A stretch of DNA of 64,000 nt from DASQFQ01 sp963811595 (lineage in GTDB: Bacteria; Actinomycetota; Thermoleophilia; Solirubrobacterales; Solirubrobacteraceae), in NCBI GenBank assembly GCA_963811595.1, contig CAWERW010000009.1, positions 143,704-207,703 on the forward strand. The letters are read 5' to 3'. Each line of letters opens with the position of its first letter. Position 1 is the stretch's first letter. Below are positions 53,405-62,100 of this stretch, piece after piece. A program made the translations under genes and the position numbers. The notes under the pieces are model-generated. The model saw only the letters and a list, made by a program, of their open reading frames with translations. It searched no databases and was not told where the DNA came from.

Positions 53405-55110
53405 CTGCCCGACTGGAAGCGCCCGGCGGGCGCGTGCTCCTCGTCGCCCGTGGCAGTGATCTCGATCTCCGGCGCGGGCGTGCTCGCGCCGGAGCGCTCG
53501 AACGCGGCGCCCACGAAGTCGCGGAACAGCGGCGCGGGGCGCTCGGGGCGGGACTTGAACTCGGGGTGGAACTGCGAGGCCACGAAGAACGGGTGGTCGG
53601 CGATCTCGATGATCTCGACCAGCCGCTCGTCCGGCGACGTGCCCGAGATCACGAGCCCGGCCGCCTCGAGCCGGCGGCGCAGGAAGTTGTTGACCTCATA
53701 GCGGTGGCGGTGGCGCTCGTAGATGACCGCCTCGCCGTAGATCGAGCGCGCCAGCGTGCCCTCGTGGAGCTTGATCGGATCGGCGCCGAGCCGCATGGTG
53801 CCGCCCATGTCGGCGACCTCCTTCTGCTCGGGCAGCAGGTCGATCACGGGGTACGGCGTCTCGGGGTCGAACTCGGTGGAGTTGGCGCCCGGCATGTCGA
53901 CCAGGTGGCGGGCGAAGTCGGCGACCGCCATCTGCATGCCGAGGCACACGCCGAGGAACGGGATCCGCTCCTCGCGGGCGATCCGCGCGGCCTGGATCTT
54001 GCCCTCGATCCCGCGCACGCCGAAGCCGCCGGGAATCAGGATGCCGTCGGCCTGCGCCAGGCGCTCGCGCACCTCGGAGTCGTCCAGCGTCTCCGAGTCG
54101 ACCCAGTCGATCTCGATCGCGCAGCCGTGCTGGAAGCCCGAGTGGCGCAGCGCCTCGACGACGGACAGGTACGCGTCCTCGAGCTGGACGTACTTGCCGA
54201 CCAGCGCGATCTTCACCGGGGGACGCTCGGCGGCCTCGCCGGCGCGGCGGAGCAGCCGGTCCCAGCCCTGGAGGTCGGGCGCCGGGGCCTCCATGTTGAA
54301 GTGCTCGAGCACGAAGTCGTCGACGCCCTCGGCCCGGAAGAAGAGCGGCACCTTGTAGATGTTGTCGACGTCGCGGGCGGACACGATCGCGTCCTCCGGC
54401 AGCGAGGCGAACAGCGCGATCTTGCGCCGCAGGTCCTGCGGGAGGCCGCCCTCGGAGCGGCACACGACCATGTCGGGCTGGATGCCGATGCGCCGCAGCT
54501 CGTTGACCGAGTGCTGCGTCGGCTTCGTCTTGAGCTCACCCGCGTGGCCGATGTAGGGCACGAGCGTGAGGTGGATGAACATGCAGCGGTTGCGCCCCAC
54601 GTCCACGGGGAACTGGCGGATCGCCTCGAGGAACGGCAGCGACTCGATGTCGCCCACCGTGCCGCCGATCTCGGTGATCACGACATCGACGTCCTGCGAG
54701 TCGGCGATCAGCTTGACCCGGTGCTTGATCTCGTCCGTGATGTGCGGGACGACCTGGACCGTGCCGCCGAGGTAGTCGCCGCGGCGCTCCTTGCGGATGA
54801 CGGAGTTGTAGATCGCGCCGGCGGTGACGTTGGAGCCGCGCGACGTGTTGGCGTCCGTGAAGCGCTCGTAGTGGCCGAGGTCGAGGTCGGTCTCCGCCCC
54901 GTCCTCGGTGACGAACACCTCGCCGTGCTGGAACGGCGACATCGTGCCGGGGTCGACGTTGATGTACGGGTCGAACTTCTGCAGGGCGACCTTGAGGCCG
55001 CGCGAGACGAGCAGCCGCCCGATCGACGCGGCGGCGATGCCCTTGCCGAGCGAGGAGACGACGCCGCCGGTGACGAAGATGAAGCGGGTACGCGGGCGGG
55101 AATCGGGCAT
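53401..55110 (-). CDS. pyrG: CTP synthase
   Basis: A 569-residue amidoligase. The N-terminal synthetase domain begins 'FIFVTGGVVSSLGKGI' and contains 'KFDPYINVDPGTMSP'; the C-terminal glutaminase has 'LGVCLGMQM' (nucleophile Cys) and 'SQFHPEF' (His-Glu). It makes CTP from UTP, ATP and glutamine. ATG 55110. A short acidic tail is variable. It lies ~49 bases downstream of recN and is coupled to the M20 gene. Confidence 0.98.
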   Translation of the reverse strand: MPDSRPRTRFIFVTGGVVSSLGKGIAAASIGRLLVSRGLKVALQKFDPYINVDPGTMSPFQHGEVFVTEDGAETDLDLGHYERFTDANTSRGSNVTAGAIYNSVIRKERRGDYLGGTVQVVPHITDEIKHRVKLIADSQDVDVVITEIGGTVGDIESLPFLEAIRQFPVDVGRNRCMFIHLTLVPYIGHAGELKTKPTQHSVNELRRIGIQPDMVVCRSEGGLPQDLRRKIALFASLPEDAIVSARDVDNIYKVPLFFRAEGVDDFVLEHFNMEAPAPDLQGWDRLLRRAGEAAERPPVKIALVGKYVQLEDAYLSVVEALRHSGFQHGCAIEIDWVDSETLDDSEVRERLAQADGILIPGGFGVRGIEGKIQAARIAREERIPFLGVCLGMQMAVADFARHLVDMPGANSTEFDPETPYPVIDLLPEQKEVADMGGTMRLGADPIKLHEGTLARSIYGEAVIYERHRHRYEVNNFLRRRLEAAGLVISGTSPDERLVEIIEIADHPFFVASQFHPEFKSRPERPAPLFRDFVGAAFERSGASTPAPEIEITATGDEEHAPAGRFQSGS

Positions 55111-55158
55111 CAGGTTCTGGATCTCCAGTGTAGAGCGGGGTGCGGCGGAGTTATGTGT

Positions 55159-56826
55159 TCAAGCCGCACGGAGCAGCTCTTTTGCGTGGCGGCGGGCGGC
55201 GACGTCGGCCTCGTCGGCGCCCAGCATGCGCACGAGCTCGCCCACCACGGACCCGCGGTCGAGCTCGGTCACCGTCGTGCGCGCGGTCTCGCCCGACGCG
55301 TCCTTGACGATCGTGAAGTGGCGGTCGGCGAGCGAGGCGATCTGCGGCAGGTGGGTGATGCAGACGACCTGGCGGCCCTCGGCGAGCCCGCGCAGCTGCT
55401 CCCCGACGGCGCGCGCGGTCTGGCCGCCGATGCCGGCGTCGACCTCGTCGAACACCAGCGTCGCGGGGCCCGCCTCGGCCGCGACGCTCATCAGCGCGAG
55501 CATCACGCGCGAGAGCTCGCCGCCCGACGCCGTCTCGCGCAGCGGGCCGGCGGGCACGCCGGGGTTGGGCGCGATCAGGAACTCGACCTCGTCCGCGCCG
55601 CTCGGGGTGGGTGGGGTCGGTCTCTCGCGCGGCGACAGCTCGACCGCGAACGACGCGCCCTCCATCGCCAGCCCGGCCAGCCGCTCGCGCACCGCGTCCG
55701 CGAGCCTCGGGCCGGCCTCGGCGCGCGCCTCGTGCAGCACGGCGGCGCGCTCGGCCAGCTCCGCGCGCGCGGCCTCGAGCCGCTGCAGACCCTCCTCGAG
55801 CGCCTCCTCGGCGCCCTCGAGCTCGGCACGCCGGCGCGCGCAGTCCTCGGCGTGCGCGAGCACCGCCGCGATCGTGCCGCCGTGCTTGCGCTTCAGGCGG
55901 TCGAAGAGCGCGAGCCGCTCCTCGACCTCGTCGAGCCGGCCCGGCGTGGCGTCGATCCCCTCGCCGTAGCGCCGCAGCTCCCCGGCGAGGTCGTCGGCCT
56001 CGACGGCGAGCGCCTGCGCCCGGTCGGCGAGGGCGTCGAGCGCCGGGTCGACGCCCTGGATGGAGAGCAGCGCGGACGAGGCGGTCGCAAGCGCCTCGAC
56101 GCCTCCGCCCCCTTCCTCGGGCGCGACGGCGGCGAGAGCATGGGCGGCGGCAGCGCGCAACCCCTCCAGGTGCCGCAGCCGCTCGCGCTCGGCGGCGAGC
56201 TCGGCCTCCTCGGCCTCGCTCGGCTCCGCGCGCTCGATCTCCTCGAGCTCCCACACCAGCAGGTCGAGCTCGCGGTCGCGCGCGCCGGCGCGGCCCCGCA
56301 GCTCCTCGAGCGCCGCCTCCGCCGTCCGCGCCTCGGCGTGCGCGGCCGCGCACGCCGCGCGGCGCTCCGCCTGCTCCGGGCCGCAGAAGCCGTCGAGGAT
56401 CTCGAGCTGGGCGGAGGCGAGCGTGAGCTTGCGGTGCTCGTGCTGGCCGTAGAACGACAGCAGCGCGCCGCCGACGTCGCGCAGGTCGGCCGCCGTGGCG
56501 CTACGCCCGCCGAGGTACGCGCGCGTGCGCCCCTCGGCGCTCACGCGCCGGGCCAGCACGACCTCGTCGGCGTCGGGCGCGAGCCGCTCGCCGAGCTCGG
56601 CCCGCAGCTCCTCCGGCAGCGCGAAGACGCCCTCCACGTAGGCCTCGGCCGCCCCCGGGCGCACGATCCCCGGCCGCGGCTTGCCGCCCAGCAGCAGATC
56701 GAGCGCGTGGGCGAGCACGGTCTTGCCCGCGCCGGTCTCCCCCGTCAGGGCGTTGAGGCCCGGGCCGAGCCGCAGCTCGGCGCGCTCGATCAGCAGGAGG
56801 TTCTCGACGCGGAGCTCGTGGAGCAT
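55159..56826 (-). CDS. recN: DNA repair protein RecN
   Basis: A 555-residue SMC-like ATPase: 'ALTGETGAGKTVLAHAL' Walker A, long Ala/Glu/Arg coiled coils at residues ~150-400, then 'ETASGGELSRVMLALM' signature and 'LVFDEVDAGIGGQTA' Walker B. It tethers DNA ends in double-strand-break repair. ATG 56826. No LexA box was seen in its upstream gap, although an inverted repeat is there. Confidence 0.97.
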   Translation of the reverse strand: MLHELRVENLLLIERAELRLGPGLNALTGETGAGKTVLAHALDLLLGGKPRPGIVRPGAAEAYVEGVFALPEELRAELGERLAPDADEVVLARRVSAEGRTRAYLGGRSATAADLRDVGGALLSFYGQHEHRKLTLASAQLEILDGFCGPEQAERRAACAAAHAEARTAEAALEELRGRAGARDRELDLLVWELEEIERAEPSEAEEAELAAERERLRHLEGLRAAAAHALAAVAPEEGGGGVEALATASSALLSIQGVDPALDALADRAQALAVEADDLAGELRRYGEGIDATPGRLDEVEERLALFDRLKRKHGGTIAAVLAHAEDCARRRAELEGAEEALEEGLQRLEAARAELAERAAVLHEARAEAGPRLADAVRERLAGLAMEGASFAVELSPRERPTPPTPSGADEVEFLIAPNPGVPAGPLRETASGGELSRVMLALMSVAAEAGPATLVFDEVDAGIGGQTARAVGEQLRGLAEGRQVVCITHLPQIASLADRHFTIVKDASGETARTTVTELDRGSVVGELVRMLGADEADVAARRHAKELLRAA

Positions 56827-56840
56827 GGTCGCGACGGTCT

Positions 56841-56878
56841 ACCAGCGGAGGGGGACAGATCGGGCGCGTTCCGCTGGT
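56841..56878. promoter_or_regulatory. 9-bp inverted repeat upstream of recN
   Basis: accagcgga (56841-56849) and tccgctggt (56870-56878) are exact reverse complements separated by 20 bases, 15 bases before the recN start. It does not match the SOS box. The gap (56827-57035) separates the nadK stop from recN and contains nothing else I can name. Regulator site, hairpin or chance all remain possible. Confidence 0.45.
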
Positions 56879-57035
56879 TTGTGACGGCTTCGGCACACAG
56901 CGCGCGGCGACGCGAGCGAACGTCAACCGCGGGCATTGAGGGGGCGTGTTCCGGCGGGGGTGCCGCGGCAGCCGAAACCCGACCCCTACCCCGCGCCGTT
57001 GACGTTCGCCGGCGCCGGCCCCCGCCGCGCCCGTC

Positions 57036-57884
57036 CTACTTCGCCAACCGGCCGAAGCGCTCGCGCAGGCGGTGGTAGAAGCTCGCGCCCGGCAGCTGGG
57101 CGAGCGTCGCCGCCGAGCGGCCGAACTCGACGTGGATGTCCTCTCCCGCCGGGAGCTCGCAGGCGGGGCGGCCGTCGACGTGGACCTCGACCGGCTCCTC
57201 GCGGCTCGCGTTGTTGATCGTCAGCAGGTCGTCGGGCGCGACCACGAGCGCGCGCGCCGTCAGCGAGTGCGGCGCGATGAAGGAGACGACGAAGCCGCGC
57301 ACCCCCCACGCCAGCACGGGCCCGCCGTTGGCGAGGTTGTAGCCCGTCGAGCCCTGCGGGGTGGCGACGACCAGGCCGTCGCAGCGCACGCGCCCGATCT
57401 CCTCGCCCGCGAGCCCGTAGGCGAGGTCGGCGACCCGCATGCCCGGCTTGCGGTGGACGGAGATGTCGTTGATCGCGGTCCACACGCCCTCGGGGCGGCC
57501 GACGTCGATCGTGGGCAGCTGGAGCGTCTCGAAGTCGCCGGAGAACGCGCGGTCGAAGTCCCGGCCCAAGCCGTCGGGATCGAGCGTGGCGAGGAAGCCG
57601 ACCTCGCCGTAGTTGATCGCGAACACCGGCACGCCGGTGCCCGCGAACACCCGCAGCGCGGTGAGGATGGTCCCGTCGCCGCCGAGCACGACGCAGAGGT
57701 CGACGCCGCGGTCGGTCTCGCCCGCGCCGATCTCGACCCCCTCCCCAGCCTCGACGGCGTGCTTGCGCGCCTCGTCGCCGTCGAAGACGAGCGTCGCCCC
57801 GGCGCGGCGCGCGGCCGCGAAGAGCTCCTCGAGCGCCTCGCGCAGGCCGTCGAGCCGGCGGTGCGTGAGCACGGCCACCCTCAT
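57036..57884 (-). CDS. nadK: NAD kinase
   Basis: A 282-residue NAD kinase. 'CVVLGGDGTILTALR' is the GGDG motif, 'INYGEVGFLA' and 'DGLVVATPQGSTGYNLANGG' the conserved catalytic and NAD-binding parts. It makes NADP from NAD. The ATG start overlaps the tlyA stop by four bases; tlyA-nadK-recN is a familiar actinobacterial order. Confidence 0.97.
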   Translation of the reverse strand: MRVAVLTHRRLDGLREALEELFAAARRAGATLVFDGDEARKHAVEAGEGVEIGAGETDRGVDLCVVLGGDGTILTALRVFAGTGVPVFAINYGEVGFLATLDPDGLGRDFDRAFSGDFETLQLPTIDVGRPEGVWTAINDISVHRKPGMRVADLAYGLAGEEIGRVRCDGLVVATPQGSTGYNLANGGPVLAWGVRGFVVSFIAPHSLTARALVVAPDDLLTINNASREEPVEVHVDGRPACELPAGEDIHVEFGRSAATLAQLPGASFYHRLRERFGRLAK

Positions 57885-58666
57885 ACGTCCGCCTCCGCGA
57901 GCAGCGCCTCGGCGCTCGCGCCGCCGCGCCCGCCCTCGGCGAACCAGAGGAACGTCTCGAGGTTGCCGGCCGGTCCCGGCAGCCCGCTCGACGCGAGCCC
58001 CAGCACCGAAGCGCCGAGCGAGGCCCCGCAGTCCGCCACCGCGGCCAGCGCGGCGCGCCGCGCCTCCAGATCGCGCACCACGCCGCCGCGGGCCACGTGC
58101 TCGCGGCCCGCCTCGAACTGCGGCTTGACCATGGCGAGCGCGTCGAAGCGCTCGGCGGCGCACGCCAGCACCGCCGGCAGCACCTTGCGCAGGGAGATGA
58201 AGGAGACGTCGAGCACGATCAGATCCGGCGCGTAGGGCAGCTGCGCCGGCTCGAGCGAGCGCGCGTTGGCGCGCTCGATGACCGTCACCCGCGGGTCCTC
58301 GCGCAGCGCCCAGTCGAGCTCCCCGTAGGCGACGTCGAGCGCCACGACGTGCTCGGCCCCCGCCTGCAGCAGGCAGTCCGTGAAGCCGCCGGTCGAGGCG
58401 CCGACGTCGAGGCAGCGCCGCCCCGCGACGTCCAGCCCGAGCGCGTCGAGCGCGTTGCGCAGCTTGATCCCGCCGCGCGACACGTAGGGCGGCGGGGCAT
58501 CGACCCCGAGCTCGACGTCGGGCTCGACGAGCTGGCCCGGCTTCTCCGCCCGCCGCTCCCCAGGGCCGAGCCGCACGTGGCCCGCCATCACCGCCGCCGC
58601 GGCGCGGGTGCGGGAGGGAAAGAGCCCGCGCTCCGCCAGCAGGGAGTCGAGGCGGACCCGGGGCAC
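57881..58666 (-). CDS. tlyA: TlyA-family rRNA methyltransferase
   Basis: A 261-residue protein with an S4 RNA-binding start ('VRLDSLLAERGLFPSRTRA') and an FtsJ-type methyltransferase ('CLDVGASTGGFTDCLLQ', 'VALDVAYGELDW'). Mycobacterial TlyA 2'-O-methylates 16S and 23S rRNA. GTG 58666 was chosen because earlier codons add an unlike tail. Coupled to nadK. Confidence 0.94.
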   Translation of the reverse strand: MPRVRLDSLLAERGLFPSRTRAAAAVMAGHVRLGPGERRAEKPGQLVEPDVELGVDAPPPYVSRGGIKLRNALDALGLDVAGRRCLDVGASTGGFTDCLLQAGAEHVVALDVAYGELDWALREDPRVTVIERANARSLEPAQLPYAPDLIVLDVSFISLRKVLPAVLACAAERFDALAMVKPQFEAGREHVARGGVVRDLEARRAALAAVADCGASLGASVLGLASSGLPGPAGNLETFLWFAEGGRGGASAEALLAEADV

Positions 58667-58735
58667 GGCCGGAACGGTACAAGGCCTGTGGCGTGGCTCA
58701 CAGACATTGACCCGCCGGTCGGCCACCCTGGGAGC

Positions 58736-59068
58736 GTGACTCGCACCATCTCACTCCCCATCCACGGCGCCCTCGAGCTGCTGGGCGGCATCGCCCTGCT
58801 CGTCGGGCCCATCCTGATCGGCGCCGGGCCGGCCGCGATCGTCGCCGGCGTCACCCTCGGCGTGCTGCTGGCCGGGCTCGGCCTCGGCGCCGAGGACTCC
58901 CTCCCCCTCGGCGCCCACCAGGCGTTCGACCTCGCGCTCGTCGCCGCTCTCGGCGCGGGCGGTCTCGGCCTCGCCGCCGCCGGCGATCCCGCGGGCGGGC
59001 TGTGGCTGGCCGCGATCGGCGCCCTCGAGCTGACGCTCGTGACGCTGACGCGCTGGGCGCGCGGCTGA
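58736..59068 (+). CDS. Small hydrophobic membrane protein, unknown
   Basis: A 110-residue protein that is almost all membrane helices: residues ~12-60 form two, ~70-105 two more ('GALELLGGIALLVGPILIGA', 'GLWLAAIGALELTLVTL'). GTG 58736. Divergent from tlyA across a 69-base gap, which must contain both promoters. Not recognised; no partner. It ends at a strong hairpin. Confidence 0.65.
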   Translation: MTRTISLPIHGALELLGGIALLVGPILIGAGPAAIVAGVTLGVLLAGLGLGAEDSLPLGAHQAFDLALVAALGAGGLGLAAAGDPAGGLWLAAIGALELTLVTLTRWARG

Positions 59069-59136
59069 CGGTCGAGTCCGCGGCCCGCGTGCCCGGATGC
59101 GTGCAGACGGGTGCGGGGGTCGTGGACTCGACCGTC
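59067..59136. terminator. Bidirectional terminator between convergent genes
   Basis: A perfect 13-bp inverted repeat, gacggtcgagtcc (59067-59079) and ggactcgaccgtc (59124-59136), spans the whole 67-base gap. Each arm touches the stop codon of one flanking gene (TGA at 59066-59068; TAG on the minus strand ending at 59136). The convergent placement makes a two-way terminator or transcript-end protector likely; no T-run is present. Confidence 0.7.
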
Positions 59137-62100
59137 TAGCGCTGGGGCTTCGGCCGGGCGCTCAGCGAGCCGCCCGTGGGCGCGACCCGCGCCCGCAGCT
59201 TGTAGACGCGGCGCTTGGTCGCCCCGTCGAGCTTCTTCACGCGGTAGAGCGTGAGCTCGACGACGGCGGAGCGCGGCGGCAGGCCGGTGACGGAGAGGCC
59301 GCCGCCCGCGAGCTTGACCAGCGGCTTGCCGGCGCCTGAGACCAGGACCTTGTTCGGGCCCTTCTTCGGCAGCTTGAGCGAGTAGCGGCGGCGCCCGCGC
59401 TCACCGGCGACGAACACGCGCATGAAGCCGATCGTGCGGGCCTTCTTGACCGCGCGCGGCAGCAGCGGCTTGGCGACCTTGAACGCGATGCCGCTGACGG
59501 CCGTGCGCGCGTCGACCCGCAGCCGCAGCCCGTAGCCGGCCGTCGTCCGCCAGCGCTGGGCCGTGAAGAGCGTCTTGCACGGCACGGTCTTGAGCTTGAG
59601 CGTCACGACCTTGGCCTTGGAGCGCTTCTTGCGGCCCTTGACCGTCGCCTTGAGCACGTGCGTGCCGACCGTCTGCAGCTTGGCGGGCGTGATCGCGGCC
59701 TTCCAGGACTTGCCCTTCTTCGCCTTCAGGCGCTTGCCGTCGAGCGTGTAGGTGACCTTCTTGGCCTTGCCGCCGCTGATCTGCGTGGTGACCAGGACCG
59801 GCGAGACCTTGGTCGCCGGGCCGGTGGCGTAGGCGCGCACGCGGATGGTGCCGATGCCCTTGGCCTTGACGCGGCTGTACTTGGAGTTGCCGGCGAGCTG
59901 CTGGCAGCTCGCGTCGCCGACCAGGCTGCCGGAGACGCTGCCGAGGTCGTCGCCGCCGAGGCCGCCGCCGCCCGCGCCGCCGCCGCCGCCGCGTGCCGCC
60001 GCCACCCGAGCCGCCGCCACCCGAGCCGCCGCCGTTGCCGGGCGTCGGGGTCGGGGTCGGGGTGGGCGTGGGCTCCGGCTCAGGCTCCGGCTCGGTCACG
60101 GCGGGCGTCGTCGGGGCGTCCGCCTGGGCGCTGCCCGCGGCGTTGGTCGCCGTCACGACGACCTGGATCGTGGAGCCGATGTCCTCGGTGGTCAGCGTGT
60201 AGGTCTGGTGGGTGGCGCCGTCGATCTCGACGCAGTTCTCGCCGAAGAAGTCGCAGCGGATCCACTGGTAGTCGTAGTCCAGCGGCCCGGTGCCCGACCA
60301 GTCGCCGGGATCGGCCGTCAGGACCTCGCCGACGACGTCGTCGCCGGAGATCGAGGGCGCGACGAGGTTGGCCGGCGGCACCGGGAGCACCGCGGTCGGC
60401 GCGCTCGTGGCGGTGTCGGTGCCCGCGGCGTTGGTCGCGGTCACCACGACCACGAACGTGTGGCCGCGCTCGTTCTCGGTCGGCGTGTAGGTCTCGTCGG
60501 TGGCGCCGTCGATGTCGACGCAGTTCTCGCCGTCCTCGTCGCAGCGCTGCCACTGGTAGGTGAACGTGACGGGATCGGTGCCCGTCCACGTGCCCGTGTC
60601 CGCGGTCAGCTCCTCGCCGACCGCGACGTCGCCGGTGATGGCGGGCGCGACCGTGTCCTCCGGCGCCGAGGCGACGACAGGAGCGCTCGCGGCGGCGGTC
60701 TCGTCGGCATTGCCGCCCTCGTTGACGGCGGTCACGACGACCGTGATCGTCGAGCCGATGTCCTCGCCGGTGAGCGTGTACTCGTCGTCGGTGGCGCCGT
60801 CGATGTCGACGCAGTTCTCGCCGTCCTCGTCGCAGCGCTGCCACTGGTACTCGTAGTCGATCGGCGTCGTGCCGTCCCAGGTGCCGGGGTCGACCGTCAG
60901 CGTCTCGCCGTCGGCGGGGGTGCCGGTGATGGACGGCGCGCTCGTGTTCACGGGCGGCGCAGCCGCGACCGGGACGGTCGGCGCCGAGGCCTCGGAGGTC
61001 GAGCCGCCGGGGTTCGTCGCGGTCACCACGACCACGATCGCGTGGCCGGCGTCGTCGCCGGTGGGCGTGTAGGTCTCGCCCGTCGCGCCGTCGATGTCCT
61101 CGCAGTTCTCGCCGTCCTCGTCGCAGCGCTGCCACTGGTACTCGAAGTCGATCGGCTCGTCGCCGGTCCACGTGCCGGGGTCGGCGGTCAGCGTGCCGCC
61201 GTCGATCGGCGTGCCCGTCGGAGCCGGGGGCTGCGTCGTGTTGACCGGCGGGGCCGGGAGCGTCTCGGCGGTCGGCGCCGAGGCGGCCGACTCGTCGCCC
61301 GCGGCGTTGCTCGCGGTCACGACGACCACGATCGCGTGGCCGACGTCGTCGCCGGTCAGCGTGTACTCGTCGTCCGTGGCGCCGGCGATGTCGACGCAGT
61401 CGGTGCCGTCGGCCTCGCAGCGCTGCCACTGGTGCTCGAACGTCATCGGGTCGCTGCCGTCCCACGTGCCGTCGCCGGCGCTCAGCGTCTCGCCCTCGGC
61501 GGCCGTGCCCGTGACGACGGGCGCGGTCAGCGAGACGGGCGGCGCGGCGTCGACCGGGCCGACGGCGTCCGACGGGACGGTCGTCCGGTCGCCGTTGTCG
61601 GCGGTCACCTCGACGCGCACGGTCGAGCCGATGTCGTCGGTGCCGAGCGTGTAGGTCTCGTCGGTGGCGCCGTCGATGTCGACGCAGTTGTCGCCGGCGG
61701 CGTCGCAGCGCTGCCACTGGTACTCGAAGTCGATCGGGCCGGTGCCGGTCCACGTGCCGGGGTCGGCGGTCAGCGTCTCGCCGTCGACCGGCGTGCCGTC
61801 GGCCTCCGGCGCGCCGGTGTTGGCCGGCGGGTCGATGCCGACGCCGGTGCTCGGCGCGGACGCCGCGGTCGCCTGGCCGGCGTCGTTGCTCGCCGTCACC
61901 TCGACCACGATGCGGTGGCCGACGTCGGCGGGCGTCAGGTCGTAGGTCGCGGCGGTGGCGCCGTCGATGTCCTCGCAGCCGGAGCCGTCGAGCTCGCAGC
62001 GGACCCACTGGTACTCGTAGTCGATCGTCTCGGTGCCGGTCCACGTGCCCGTGGTCGCGGTCAGCGTCTCGCCGTCCTCGAAGCTGCCCGAGACGACCGG

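Noticed and set aside
53434..57078. 1214-codon open frame on the + strand across pyrG and recN
   Set aside because: Composition shadow of high-GC genes on the other strand; the minus-strand frames match pyrG and recN completely.
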